Assembly: GCA_016713365.1 (NCBI GenBank)
Contig: JADJPG010000020.1
Coordinates: 1 to 64,000 of the forward strand
From: Verrucomicrobiota bacterium
GTDB taxonomy: Bacteria; Verrucomicrobiota; Verrucomicrobiia; Limisphaerales; JADJPG01
Length of the DNA: 64,000 nt
Reading direction: 5' to 3'
Part shown: positions 1 through 8,583 of the stretch, piece by piece
How positions within the stretch are numbered: the first letter of the stretch is position 1
Layout: the number at the start of each line of letters is the position of its first letter
The notes under the pieces: generated by a model
What the model was told of the DNA's origin: nothing
Database searches by the model: none
The model's input: the letters and a program-made list of their open reading frames with translations, nothing else
Translations under genes and position numbers: made by a program

Positions 1-1
1 T

Positions 2-187
2 TCAATTCTGCTGACTCAGAACTTCCCAAACTTCATTGGAAGAACTTCCGAGCGGTGTCTTTTTCAGGATTATCGCTACGAGATTTGCGTCCTTACCTCG
101 TAACGGACTTGAAGCAATCCGAGCGGAGACGCCGCCAACAATGACAACAACGATTCCCACCGCTATCGCTGCGGTTCGATTACGCAT
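2..187 (-). CDS. Membrane-anchored hypothetical protein, N-terminal part only
   Basis: This is the first 61 residues of a protein that runs off the left edge of the window. A basic start (MRNR) is followed by one hydrophobic segment at about residues 6-24, which suggests a signal anchor or an uncleaved signal peptide. The remaining part (KKTPLGSSSNEVWEVL) looks like the start of a soluble domain. I do not recognise a family. The C-terminus is not visible, so no function is proposed. Confidence 0.5.
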   Translation of the reverse strand: MRNRTAAIAVGIVVVIVGGVSARIASSPLRGKDANLVAIILKKTPLGSSSNEVWEVLSQQN

Positions 188-262
188 GGCGAGTTATAGT
201 CGAATATGGCGTTTGGCCAAACCGCCCTCGCGCAGCCTTATGACCGGAGCGGCGAAAAGTCC

Positions 263-322
263 GGTTCACCTCGGCGCTTTCGGCTGCACGTATTTGAATG
301 TTTCGTCTCGGGGATGACGCGG
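263..322. repeat. Direct repeat, copy A (60 bp)
   Basis: Near-identical to copy B at 630-690. The differences are one substitution near 286 and a short mismatch or indel near 298-301. The repeat covers the stop codon and the last codons of the PhoPQ-related gene. Confidence 0.8.
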
Positions 323-370
323 AGGCGCGGGTGAAGCTGGGTGGCATAAAGTAGAGTGCGCCCTGAAAGT
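263..370 (-). pseudogene. Remnant of the 3' end of a second PhoPQ-related (PqaA-like) gene
   Basis: Bases 263-322 match bases 630-690, which encode the C-terminus of the intact PqaA-like gene next door, with only a few differences. On the minus strand this copy reads YATQ, then RVIPETK, then goes out of frame, against YKYTTQVRVIPETKPFKYV in the intact gene. Similarity fades beyond about 350. It looks like the eroded tail of a duplicated gene. I see no reading frame for the rest of such a protein. Confidence 0.5.
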
Positions 371-617
371 CTACTGTTCACCACGTCGGAACCTTCCGCG
401 GTAAAAGCCGACCACTGCGACAGCTGGAAGCAATCCGACTGCACTCCCGATGAAGAAGGAATTACGAACCGGAGAACCTTTTCCGTTATCCCGCCAATCC
501 GCCCAAAGGAACCAGAATCCAACGAGGTCTTTGCTTCCGGCGCTCAACGACGATACACGCCAGAGCAGCAAGGAGTCCGGGCAGACCGATGATTATCATC
601 GTATAGATGGCAATCAT
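371..617 (-). pseudogene. Small two-helix membrane protein, frame-disrupted
   Basis: From an ATG at 617 the minus strand reads 43 codons (MIAIYTMIIIGLPGLLAALA, then a basic VERRKQRPRW stretch and LVPLGGLAG) before a stop at 486-488. A second frame continues through NSFFIGSAVGLLPAVAVVGF and a basic end RGRFRRGEQ to 371. Joining the frames gives a protein of about 80 residues with two or three hydrophobic segments, far more convincing than either ORF alone. One indel near 490 separates them. Family unknown. It lies between the two copies of the 60-bp repeat. It could be a real pseudogene or an assembly indel. Confidence 0.45.
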
Positions 618-629
618 GTGGTGAGGAGA

Positions 630-690
630 GGTTCACCTCGGCGCTTTCGGCTGGACGTATTTGAACGGCTTCGTCTCGGGGATGACGCGG
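630..690. repeat. Direct repeat, copy B (61 bp)
   Basis: Partner of copy A at 263-322. It lies inside and just past the 3' end of the intact PhoPQ-related gene, so this is the parental copy. Confidence 0.8.
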
Positions 691-2042
691 ACTTGCGTGG
701 TGTATTTGTAGGGCGAAGCGCTGCCGCTGTCGTAGGTCATCTCAACGAAAAACGCGGTCCAACCTTTCTCCGGCTTCTCGACTTTCCCGACATACACGCT
801 GCCTTTGCCGGTCAGATCGGTGCTGGTCCAAGCCTTGCCGATCGCGTCGACGCGGAAGTCGCGCGCGTTCGGGTTCGTTGCCTGCCAGAGCTTCGCAGCT
901 TTCGGCTCGTCGCTGCACTCCACGCGGATGGAGCCGTCCTTTTCCATGGACCAGTCGAACTTCGGAAGCTTCGAGCCTTTCACAATGGCCGCATACGACG
1001 CGAGGAGCGTCATCCAGGCATCGGAGTCCTTGAGGGAATGGTCGGCGTTCGGAACGTAGCGGAGGTATTTGGTCCCCTTGAGATCCTTCCAGTAGAACTG
1101 CGCGGAGTCCGGTACGAAGAACTGGTCGCCGCTGGCGTTGATGATGAACTTCGGGAGCGTGAGGCGCTCGCGGTATTCGTAAGGCTCTTCGATCTTCATC
1201 AGCGCCTGATATTCCGGTGTGCCGTCCCAATCCATGATCTTGGCGCGGGTGTAATCTCCGACGGCGGGTGCGTAGAAGCCGTAGACTTCCCAGTGATGAT
1301 GGAAGGACGGACGGATATTCAGCATGTCGATGACAATGGGCGCGATGGCGATGACGCGGTCGTCGACGGCGGCGGTGGTCCAGGTGGTCCAGCCGCGCTT
1401 GGAGCCGCCGGCTACGAAGAACTTGTCCACCGTGATCTTTCCACCTTCTTCGCTCGCGCAGAATGCGGTAATCGTGTCGAGCGCGCGCACGGCAGCCTTG
1501 GTCATCGGCAGACGCGCGGGCCACTTCTCGTCGCCGGTGCGAAGGAACTTGTCCCATGTGTAGGCGATCAACGAATCCTCGGTGCGGCCTTTTGTCTCGC
1601 CGGCGAAGACAGTTGGCTGGTTCGGCACGTTGCTCAGGCTGGCGACGACAGTGTCCGTCTCCTTCGCAATCTGGATCATGTTCGCCTCGGCCTTTGAGGG
1701 CGGATTCGTTTTGTGACTGCCGCCTCCGATGAACAGCATCGCGGTGGAGCTGGACACCTTGTCGGGCTTCACAAGGGTGAGCCAGTGTTGCCAGAGCGGA
1801 CGCTCGACTTCGTTGGTGGTGAGCCACGCCTGCGAGATCATGTCGATCATGTAGGTCGTGTAGCCGTTGCCCTTCACGGTGCTCGCGAGGCGGAAGGAGT
1901 AGCTCGGATCCGGCGCCTTCACGTAACGGTCCAACGCGGTGCGTTCGCCGACGGCGGTGCGGTCCGCAGCGGCAAGGGAACTCAGTGTCGCCAGGAAGAG
2001 CGCGACGGCAGGGACGAAGAGACGAATCGGGGGCGTTGGCAT
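633..2042 (-). CDS. PhoPQ-activated pathogenicity-related family protein (PqaA-like secreted hydrolase)
   Basis: A 469-residue protein with a signal peptide (residues about 1-26, ending SLAAADR). The body matches the PhoPQ_related alpha/beta-hydrolase family: nucleophile-elbow-like AGGSKRGW with Ser214, an acidic residue in NASGDQFFVPDS (about Asp306) and His335 in PNADHSLKD, which fit a Ser-Asp-His triad. Members are common in verrucomicrobia and planctomycetes, and their substrates are mostly unknown. The name comes from a Salmonella regulon and does not imply virulence here. The protein is probably periplasmic or secreted. A degenerate copy of its 3' end lies downstream at 263-322. The family assignment is firm; the activity is inferred. 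Confidence 0.85.
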   Translation of the reverse strand: MPTPPIRLFVPAVALFLATLSSLAAADRTAVGERTALDRYVKAPDPSYSFRLASTVKGNGYTTYMIDMISQAWLTTNEVERPLWQHWLTLVKPDKVSSSTAMLFIGGGSHKTNPPSKAEANMIQIAKETDTVVASLSNVPNQPTVFAGETKGRTEDSLIAYTWDKFLRTGDEKWPARLPMTKAAVRALDTITAFCASEEGGKITVDKFFVAGGSKRGWTTWTTAAVDDRVIAIAPIVIDMLNIRPSFHHHWEVYGFYAPAVGDYTRAKIMDWDGTPEYQALMKIEEPYEYRERLTLPKFIINASGDQFFVPDSAQFYWKDLKGTKYLRYVPNADHSLKDSDAWMTLLASYAAIVKGSKLPKFDWSMEKDGSIRVECSDEPKAAKLWQATNPNARDFRVDAIGKAWTSTDLTGKGSVYVGKVEKPEKGWTAFFVEMTYDSGSASPYKYTTQVRVIPETKPFKYVQPKAPR

Positions 2043-2106
2043 AGTGATGGAATTTGAATCACCATTCCGACTTCGGCGCGACGAAAAAATTCAGCGGGCG
2101 CGGCGC

Positions 2107-2943
2107 TTAAAGGGGCAGTTTCCGGAAGACTCCAACCAGACCCAGCTCAAACGCCCAGGCAACCAGCCAGACGAGCGCTCCCATCACGATGGGCGCGAAG
2201 TCCACCCGACCAAGTCGAAGCGGGATTCCTCTCAGGAGGGACAGGAGATGACGCGCGGTTTCGCTGATAAAATCGAGCAACTGGAAGCGGCCAATGTAAA
2301 TGTAGCTGTTCACCAGATGAACCACGAGGACGCCGAGGAGGAGATACTTCCACGCCAGAAGGGACGCGAACCCGAGCACGGCTGCTTGTTCCACGACGAG
2401 CACGAATGACGGCGCCGCCGGCAGCAGTCCCACGGCGGTGAGCAACGGGTGAATCGGGAGCCAGAGCAGGCCACTGAACAAGGGCAGCAGGAGCTTTACT
2501 GCAATGGGCCAGCGCTCGATCCGACCAAGGTGCAATCGAACCAAATGCTGAATGGGCTGGGCGTCGGGCACGGCGCGATTGATGACGCTGAGGAGGAGCA
2601 GGCAAATCTGAAAGCTGATCCAAAGCACGCCGAAGCTCAGCACGGAATACAGCGTCATGCGCCAGGGCAAATCGCTGCGGAAGGGAACGGTGACGACACC
2701 GAGATCAATCAGCGGCACCCATTTCAGCGCCGGACCGACGAGTTGATACAGCAGACCGCGCACAAACAGCAGACCGGCCAGCGCCGCCAAATAACGCCAG
2801 CGTCGTGCCGGTTGCGGTTCCGCCGTTCGCAGGGTGTGGACAAGCGTAGACCGATAAGGGACGTATTCCTTGAAACCCATCCCGCGCCAGTTCACCCAGA
2901 GGAGCAGGGCGACCAGGTTCAGGATGGAATGAAGGAGCAGCAT
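2107..2943 (-). CDS. YggT-related multi-spanning membrane protein
   Basis: A 278-residue, very hydrophobic protein with about six membrane segments. The C-terminal part (SYIYIGRFQLLDFI, then IPLRLGRVDFAPIVMGALVW) carries the P-x-R-x-G-x-x-D-F/L-x-P signature of YggT/YlmG proteins, here on the end of a longer membrane domain. YggT proteins have been linked to osmotic adaptation and envelope or cell-division functions, but no activity is proven. It lies about 100 bases upstream of sucD on the same strand, though no functional link is evident. The upstream half has no obvious homologue to my eye. Confidence 0.6.
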   Translation of the reverse strand: MLLLHSILNLVALLLWVNWRGMGFKEYVPYRSTLVHTLRTAEPQPARRWRYLAALAGLLFVRGLLYQLVGPALKWVPLIDLGVVTVPFRSDLPWRMTLYSVLSFGVLWISFQICLLLLSVINRAVPDAQPIQHLVRLHLGRIERWPIAVKLLLPLFSGLLWLPIHPLLTAVGLLPAAPSFVLVVEQAAVLGFASLLAWKYLLLGVLVVHLVNSYIYIGRFQLLDFISETARHLLSLLRGIPLRLGRVDFAPIVMGALVWLVAWAFELGLVGVFRKLPL

Positions 2944-3042
2944 GTCTTCGTGATGCGTAATGCGTGATTCGTGAAGGAATGCGTGGAAGTGCCACCGCGC
3001 TCCGCACCGCGATCACGTGTCACGCATCACTCGTCACGAACA

Positions 3043-3942
3043 CTACATCATCTTCAAGAGCGTGTCCGCCATGTCGCTCGGCGTGGTGGCGACACCAATG
3101 CCGGCGGCCTTGAACGCGGCGATCTTTGCTTCCGCAGTGCCTTTGCCGCCGCTGACAATCGCGCCGGCGTGGCCCATGCGGCGTCCCGGAGGTGCCGTCG
3201 CGCCCGCGATGAATCCCGCGACGGGCTTCTTGCAGTTCTTCGCGATCCATTCCGCGGCTTCTTCTTCGGCGCTGCCGCCGATCTCGCCGATCATGATGAT
3301 GCCGGTGGTTTCCGGGTCGTCGTTGAAGAGCTTGATGACGTCGAGGTGCGAAGTGCCGTTGACCGGATCGCCGCCGATGCCGACGCAGGTGCTCTGACCA
3401 ACGCCGCGGCAGGTGAGCTGCCAGACCGCTTCGTAAGTGAGCGTGCCGGAGCGCGAGACGACGCCGATGTTGCCCTTCTTGTGAATGTAGCCGGGTGCGA
3501 TGCCGATGCGGCAGCCGCCGTGGGAATCCTTGCCTTCACCGGGCGTCACGATGCCGGGGCAGTTCGGGCCGATGAGCCGCGTGGCACTGCCCTGCATGGC
3601 ACGCTTCACCTGCACCATGTCGCGCACCGGAATGCCTTCGGTGATGGCGACGACGAGATCGAGCGCGGCGTTCACGCCTTCGAGAATCGCGTCCGCAGCA
3701 AACGGCGGCGGGACGAAGACAGCGCTGGCGGTGGCACCGGTTTGCTTCACGGCTTCGGCGACGGTGTCGAAGATCGGCACCTTCTTGCCGCCGTGCTCGA
3801 AGAACTGGCCGCCCTTGCCAGGCGTGACGCCGGCGACGATCTGCGAGCCGTAATCGATGGAGAGCTGGGCATGCCGTGCGCCGAAGCTGCCGGTGATGCC
3901 TTGGACGAGAACCTTGGTGTCGGGTTTGATGAGAATGGCCAT
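3043..3942 (-). CDS. sucD: Succinyl-CoA synthetase (ADP-forming), alpha subunit
   Basis: A full-length protein of 299 residues. The N-terminal CoA-binding Rossmann domain shows VQGITGSFGARHA (about 13-25), followed by IGPNCPGIVTPGE (about 124-136). The phosphorylated histidine is His258 in RRMGHAGAIVSGG. With SucC it interconverts succinyl-CoA and succinate with nucleotide phosphorylation in the TCA cycle. The two subunits are normally adjacent, but here sucC (5457-6659) is separated from sucD by a nucleotidyltransferase pair, a VOC protein and a small coiled-coil protein. All are on the minus strand and could still be co-transcribed. Confidence 0.97.
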   Translation of the reverse strand: MAILIKPDTKVLVQGITGSFGARHAQLSIDYGSQIVAGVTPGKGGQFFEHGGKKVPIFDTVAEAVKQTGATASAVFVPPPFAADAILEGVNAALDLVVAITEGIPVRDMVQVKRAMQGSATRLIGPNCPGIVTPGEGKDSHGGCRIGIAPGYIHKKGNIGVVSRSGTLTYEAVWQLTCRGVGQSTCVGIGGDPVNGTSHLDVIKLFNDDPETTGIIMIGEIGGSAEEEAAEWIAKNCKKPVAGFIAGATAPPGRRMGHAGAIVSGGKGTAEAKIAAFKAAGIGVATTPSDMADTLLKMM

Positions 3943-3984
3943 GATGAAATTTGTCGTGTCAGTGTGACGTTTTGCGGCTGTGAC

Positions 3985-4479
3985 TCAAAATAAATCTCGC
4001 TGCTGCCCTTGCTTCTCCTTGATTGCGGTCAGTTGCGTTACTGCAATCAAATCGTGCGGACGTCCGACGGTGGCCTTGGCTTTGATCAATGCGTCGATGC
4101 CAAAGATGTAGCACTGGCCGAAGGGAAACTGCTTCAGTTCACTTTGTTTCAGGACTGCTTCAAAGTCGCCGACGCCGGCAACCTCGCTTAAACAATCGAG
4201 AATCCCCAGGTCAGTGGTCAGGTAGAGATTTTTCAAACGACCACAGAGTTCATCAGTGAGTTCAAGCGGTAGCTTGTTGGCCGTGAGCCGGTGTCTGGGA
4301 TGAAAATCTTTGAAGGCACCTTCGATCCGACGGAGATTCTCCGGAGTGAAACGTGCGCAGACATCTACATCTTCTGTAACCAACGAAACTCCGTAGTGGC
4401 GCGAGGCCAAACCTCCAATGAGGCTAAACTCTACCTTGGCCGCAATCAGGCGTTTGATTATCTCAGTGAGCTGTTCCAT
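3985..4479 (-). CDS. Nucleotidyltransferase-fold protein (AbiEii/DUF6036-like)
   Basis: About 164 residues from the ATG at 4479. The motif SLIGGLASRHYG...TEDVDVCARF matches the nucleotidyltransferase core: Gly-Gly with a following helix, then D-x-D metal ligands. Such small proteins often act as the catalytic partner in toxin-antitoxin or abortive-infection modules. A longer ORF starts at 4533, but the internal ATG at 4479 gives a normal family N-terminus and a 17-base overlap with the upstream 74-codon gene, which suggests translational coupling. A toxin role is inferred from fold and organisation only. Confidence 0.6.
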   Translation of the reverse strand: MEQLTEIIKRLIAAKVEFSLIGGLASRHYGVSLVTEDVDVCARFTPENLRRIEGAFKDFHPRHRLTANKLPLELTDELCGRLKNLYLTTDLGILDCLSEVAGVGDFEAVLKQSELKQFPFGQCYIFGIDALIKAKATVGRPHDLIAVTQLTAIKEKQGQQRDLF

Positions 4480-4687
4480 CGGTAACAGACGTGGCCTGTT
4501 GCAAAGCGCGCACCAACGACAATGCACGATCATTGGCCAGTAAACGTTCCCACGGAGTGAGCCTCAGGTTTTCCTCGATAAGCGACATGTCGATACCCTG
4601 TGCGAATGCCGCACGCCACGCCGGCCCAGCTTCGGGAGGCATAATATATTCCCCGTTCATCTGCGCCAATGTCACTTCATCAATCAT
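4463..4687 (-). CDS. Small protein paired with the nucleotidyltransferase (possible antitoxin or accessory)
   Basis: A 74-residue protein, acidic at the N-terminus (MIDEVTLAQMNGEYIMPPEA) and ending in a helical stretch (LTPWERLLANDRALSLVRAL). It overlaps the start of the nucleotidyltransferase gene by 17 bases. Short upstream ORFs of this kind are commonly paired with DUF6036 or AbiEii-like nucleotidyltransferases. I see no clear DNA-binding motif. The function is unknown; a partner role is inferred from the overlap. Confidence 0.5.
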   Translation of the reverse strand: MIDEVTLAQMNGEYIMPPEAGPAWRAAFAQGIDMSLIEENLRLTPWERLLANDRALSLVRALQQATSVTDGTAH

Positions 4688-4721
4688 GAATTTACTCGGG
4701 GAACAGTCACACTCTCAAAAC

Positions 4722-5108
4722 TCAGTGATGCCCGGATTTGCGTTTGTGGATGCAAATCAAGTTGCCATCCGGGTCGTAGATGAACGCCATCTGGCAGACG
4801 GGCGTAGGGAACGGCTCCATCTGAAACTTCACGCCGTTCGACTTCAAATGCGCGATAGCTGCGTCGAAGTCTTCGACTTCGAGTCCAACGGAGCAGCCGT
4901 CCGAAGTAGGTTTCCAGCCGGGCGCACCGGCGCCGAGTGAGAGCGTCCCGTTGGCGATGTCGTATTCCGTCCATTGCATCCCGCCGGCTTCGCCGTGGGC
5001 CATGGTCGCCGTCAGGCCAAGCACGCCTTCATAGAACTTCCGCGCCCGCGCCATGTCGGTGACGGGGTAGCAGCTGAATGCGATTTCGGTGACTTTCAAC
5101 ACGGTCAA
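4722..5108 (-). CDS. VOC-superfamily (glyoxalase/dioxygenase fold) protein
   Basis: A complete 128-residue single-domain protein with two beta-alpha-beta-beta-beta repeats. The first holds AFSCYPVTDMARARKFYEGVLGL and the second GLEVEDFDAAIAHLKSNGV. The end, IYDPDGNLICIHKRK, is the usual DPDGN segment of the fold. Several VOC proteins of this size are metal-dependent lyases or dioxygenases, but the metal ligands are not all evident, so the substrate is unknown. It lies in the minus-strand run between the split sucD and sucC genes. Confidence 0.8.
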   Translation of the reverse strand: MTVLKVTEIAFSCYPVTDMARARKFYEGVLGLTATMAHGEAGGMQWTEYDIANGTLSLGAGAPGWKPTSDGCSVGLEVEDFDAAIAHLKSNGVKFQMEPFPTPVCQMAFIYDPDGNLICIHKRKSGHH

Positions 5109-5120
5109 AAAATTTCCAAA

Positions 5121-5408
5121 CTACGGGCGCTTGTTCTCCAGCGGCGCGTCCGGACGACGCAGCAGGCGACCGAAAACTCCGGCGGCCACTTCGCGAAGTT
5201 TCTCGTGCACCGGCCTGCGCGGGCCGATGAGCGCATCGAACTCGCGTTCCATTTGCTGACGCAGCCGCTCGCAACGCTGTTGCGTTGCAGCGTTCTGCTC
5301 GGCCACGGCAACGATTTGCTTTTGCAGTTCAATCAACTGTTGGTACTGCCCCAAATCCTCGGCTTCGATTTGTGAAGCCTGCACTTGTCTCGCGCCCACA
5401 AACATCAT
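5121..5408 (-). CDS. Small coiled-coil hypothetical protein
   Basis: A 95-residue, mostly helical protein. Residues about 14-60 (AEDLGQYQQLIELQKQIVAV..., CERLRQQMEREFDALI) have a heptad-like pattern and are rich in Gln and Glu. The C-terminus is basic. It starts 48 bases after the end of sucC and ends 12 bases before the VOC gene, so it probably belongs to the same transcript. No family recognised. Confidence 0.45.
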   Translation of the reverse strand: MMFVGARQVQASQIEAEDLGQYQQLIELQKQIVAVAEQNAATQQRCERLRQQMEREFDALIGPRRPVHEKLREVAAGVFGRLLRRPDAPLENKRP

Positions 5409-5456
5409 CCCTGATCTTGCGTCCCTGCAGATTGAGTCCTACTGCCGAGGCTGCGG

Positions 5457-6659
5457 CTACTTCACCGCAGCGACGACCTTCTTCGCAGCGTCCGCCATCG
5501 AATCGCCGCTGATGATCGTCAACCCGCTCTCGGCCAAAGTCTTCTTGCCGGCGACCACGTTGTTACCTTCGAGTCGCACCACGAGTGGCAGCTTCAAGCC
5601 CGTTTCCTTCACCGCGGCCACAATGCCCGTGGCGATGACGTTGCAATCCATGATGCCGCCGAAAATGTTCACGAAGATCCCCTTCACGTTGGGATCCTGC
5701 AGGATGATCTTGAACGCCGCCGTCACCTGCTCCTTGCTCGCGCCGCCGCCCACGTCGAGGAAGTTCGCCGGGCTGGCGCCGAAATGCTGGATGATGTCCA
5801 TCGTCGCCATCGCCAGACCCGCGCCGTTGACGAGGCACGCGATGGAGCCGTCGAGCTTGATGTAATTGAGCGAAAACTTGCTCGCTTCGATTTCGAGCGG
5901 CGCTTCCTCGTTGAGGTCGCGCATCTCCTGAATGTCCTTGTGGCGATAGAGCGCGTTGTCATCGAGACCGATCTTCGCGTCCACGGCGCACATGCTTTCC
6001 TTGCCGTCCGCCGCCTCAACGATGCAGAGCGGATTGATCTCCACCATGCTCGCGTCGCATTCCCACCACGTCTTGTAAACGCCCATCACCAGCTTGGCGC
6101 AGGCGTTGAAGAGATCGCCCTTGAGGCCGAGGCCCGCGGCGATCTTGCGCGCTTGGAACGGCTGGATGCCGACGGCGGGATCGATCCATTCCTTGAGGAT
6201 CTTCTCCGGCGACTTCTCCGCGACTTCCTCAATGTCCACGCCGCCCTCGGTGCTGGCCATGATCAGCGGACGCGAGTTCGCGCGGTCGAGCAGGATGGCG
6301 AGGTAGAATTCCTTCTTAATCGTCTCTGCGCTGGCCACGAGAATGGTGCTGACGAGCCGACCGTCCGGACCGGTCTGCTTCGTGACGAGCACCTGGCCAA
6401 GCATGGCCTTGGCGAGAGTCACAACGTCATCAATGGACTTTGCAAGCTTCACGCCGCCCTGGAAGCCGCTCTTGAACGTGCCCTTGCCGCGGCCGCCGGC
6501 GTGGATCTGGGACTTCACCACGGCGAGCTTGTGGCCGGAGCCGAAGATTTTATCGGCGATGGCCTTGGCCTGTTCCGGCGTGGTGGCGGGTTCGCCCGCG
6601 GGCACAGTGACACCGTATTGTTTGAGCAGTTGCTTCGCTTGATATTCGTGAATGTTCAT
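5457..6659 (-). CDS. sucC: Succinyl-CoA synthetase (ADP-forming), beta subunit
   Basis: A full-length 400-residue protein with an ATP-grasp domain at the N-terminus (MNIHEYQAKQLLKQYGV, then VKSQIHAGGRGKGTFKSG). The C-terminal ligase domain contains NFLDVGGGASKEQV and IFVNIFGGIMDCNVIATG, both diagnostic. It provides the nucleotide-binding half of the TCA-cycle enzyme with SucD. It is preceded by citrate synthase on the same strand with an 86-base gap, so TCA genes are loosely clustered here. Confidence 0.97.
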   Translation of the reverse strand: MNIHEYQAKQLLKQYGVTVPAGEPATTPEQAKAIADKIFGSGHKLAVVKSQIHAGGRGKGTFKSGFQGGVKLAKSIDDVVTLAKAMLGQVLVTKQTGPDGRLVSTILVASAETIKKEFYLAILLDRANSRPLIMASTEGGVDIEEVAEKSPEKILKEWIDPAVGIQPFQARKIAAGLGLKGDLFNACAKLVMGVYKTWWECDASMVEINPLCIVEAADGKESMCAVDAKIGLDDNALYRHKDIQEMRDLNEEAPLEIEASKFSLNYIKLDGSIACLVNGAGLAMATMDIIQHFGASPANFLDVGGGASKEQVTAAFKIILQDPNVKGIFVNIFGGIMDCNVIATGIVAAVKETGLKLPLVVRLEGNNVVAGKKTLAESGLTIISGDSMADAAKKVVAAVK

Positions 6660-6745
6660 TGGTCAGTTCAAAGTCATCAGTCCATGACGAGCGGAAGCGC
6701 TCGTAGCAAAACAGGTCCGCCTCCTCGCGTTGGCGGCGGTGGTGC

Positions 6746-7874
6746 CTATCGCTGATCCACCGGCACGACCTTCAATCCCACCGGGCCGGTGTAAACCGAC
6801 TGCGGGCGGATGAGACGGTTGTCGGCGAGCTGCTCCAGCACGTGGGCTGTCCAGCCGCTCGTACGCGCGATGGCGAAGATAGGCGTGAACAGATCGGTCG
6901 GGATGCCGAGCGAGTAGTAAACGGTGGCCGAATAGAAATCGACGTTCGCGTGGAGGTTCTTCTTGGCGAGCATCGTCTCGGCGATGCGTTCGCTCATCTG
7001 GATCCACTTCTTGTCACCCAGCTTCTCGCAGAGGATCTGCGCCATGCGCTTGAGATGCGGCGCGCGCGGGTCGAGCACCTTGTAGATTCGATGTCCGATG
7101 CCCATGATCTTCCGCTTGTTCGCCAGTGAATCCTCCAGCCACGCGTCCACCTTGTCGAGTGAACCAATCTCCTGAAGCATCTTGATCACGCCTTCGTTCG
7201 CGCCGCCGTGCAGCGGGCCTTTCAGCGTGCCGATGGCGGTCGTGATCGCGGAATACATGTCGCTCAACGTCGCGATGGTCACCCGCGCTGAACGTCGAGG
7301 CGTTCATGCCGTGATCCGCGTGCAGCACGTAGCACATGTCGAGGGTGCTTTCGGCTTCCTTCGACGGCTTCTCGCCATTGATCATGTAGAGGAAGTTCGC
7401 CGCTTCACCGAGCGACTTGTCGGGATGAACGAGGCCCTTGCCCTGGCGATGGCGATGGAAATAAGCCGTAACGACGGGAATCTGCGCGATCAACCGGAGC
7501 GCCTTGCGACGCTGTGCGTGCTGAGAGTCGTCATCGCAGGTCGTGTCGAAACAGCCGAGCGCGGAAACGCCGGTGCGGATGGCGTGCATCGGCGGCGTGT
7601 CCTTCGGCATCTCACGAATCATGTTCACGACGCCTTCGGGCAGTTCGCGAAACTCCTTCAAGATGCCCTGGTAATCAGCGAGCTCCTTCTTGTTCGGGAG
7701 ATGATTGTGGTGAAGCAGGTGAACAACTTCCTCGTAGGTGACCTTGCCGGCGAGTTCGTTGATGTCGTAGCCGCAGTAAATGAGCTGACCAATGTCACCG
7801 CGCACGTCGCTCAGACGTGTATTGGCGGCGACCACGCCTTCAAGGCCCTTGGGAGTTGATACCGGTGTAGTCAT
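6746..7874 (-). CDS. gltA: Citrate synthase, one frame disruption
   Basis: Condenses oxaloacetate and acetyl-CoA in the TCA cycle. Start at the ATG at 7874 (MTTPVSTPKGLEG); a longer ORF upstream is not homologous. The first frame runs to HGMNASTFSA. The second continues with VTIATLSDMYSAITTAIGTL, GPLHGGANEGV (active-site His), GIGHRIYKVLDPR (second His) and ANVDFYSATVY (catalytic Asp). Between them, at about 7281-7289, a two-base unit seems to be missing from a CGCG run: restoring it gives the family sequence NASTFSARVT. Corrected length is about 376 residues. An assembly indel is likelier than a real loss. Confidence 0.93.
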
Positions 7875-8010
7875 ACGAAATTCTCGGGCAAATCTAGGAA
7901 CCGTGCATGGGCAGGTCAACGGTTTTCGCCCCGTCGAGCGCCGCAATACCTGAAACCTAATCCACGAACCCGGTCGCAAGCGTGAATTGTACTCACAGCC
8001 AAATCCGGAT

Positions 8011-8583
8011 TCACTCCCGATACATGTCCGGCTTGAGCACGCCGACAAACGGCAAGTTGCGGTAACGCTCCGCGTAGTCGAGGCCGTAGCCGATGACGAA
8101 CAGGTCCGGAATGCTGAAGCCCACGTAGTCCGCGCGAACCTTCTCCACGCGCCGCGCCGGCTTATCGAGCAGCACACAAGTCTTGATGCGACGCGGCTTC
8201 AGCGGACGCAACTTCGCGAGCACGCGCTTCATAGTTCGACCGGTATCCAAGATGTCGTCCACGAGAAGGACGTCGCGCCCACGCACGTCGATGCGGAGTT
8301 CCTTCGTGAAGACAAGTTCGCCGGAGGTCGTGCCAGTGCCGTAGCTGGAGACACCGATGAAATCCAGGCGCATGGGAATCGAGAGGTGCCTGATGAGATC
8401 CGCGAGGAACATCACCGTGCCACTCAGAAGGGAGACCACGACCATTTCCCGTCCGCGGAAGTCGTTCTCGATCTCTGCTGAGAGACGGCGAATGCGTCGG
8501 GCAAGCTGTTGCTCAGTGATGAGTATGCGTTCGACTTCACCACGCCAAGGAGCGGGAACCGCATTAATTGGTCGAGGTCTCAT
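8011..8583 (-). CDS. hpt: Hypoxanthine phosphoribosyltransferase
   Basis: A 190-residue purine salvage enzyme that converts hypoxanthine or guanine plus PRPP to IMP or GMP. The PRPP-binding motif is VLLVDDILDTGRTMKR. The flexible-loop motif is SSYGTGTTSG, and the C-terminal segment ADYVGFSIPDLFVIGYGLDY is typical of Hpt. The N-terminal ERILITEQQLARRI is also standard. Its start overlaps the end of the upstream small gene by 20 bases, which suggests coupling. Confidence 0.95.
   Translation of the reverse strand: MRPRPINAVPAPWRGEVERILITEQQLARRIRRLSAEIENDFRGREMVVVSLLSGTVMFLADLIRHLSIPMRLDFIGVSSYGTGTTSGELVFTKELRIDVRGRDVLLVDDILDTGRTMKRVLAKLRPLKPRRIKTCVLLDKPARRVEKVRADYVGFSIPDLFVIGYGLDYAERYRNLPFVGVLKPDMYRE

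Noticed and set aside
450..1697. Long plus-strand ORF (415 codons) opposite the PhoPQ-related gene
   Set aside because: It is antisense to a gene with clear family motifs, has a highly basic, low-complexity composition and no recognisable domain. High GC makes such shadow ORFs common.
7875..8177. N-terminal extension of citrate synthase
   Set aside because: The extra 101 residues are Cys/Ser/Arg-rich, unlike any citrate synthase, and overlap the hpt 3' region. The ATG at 7874 gives a normal start.
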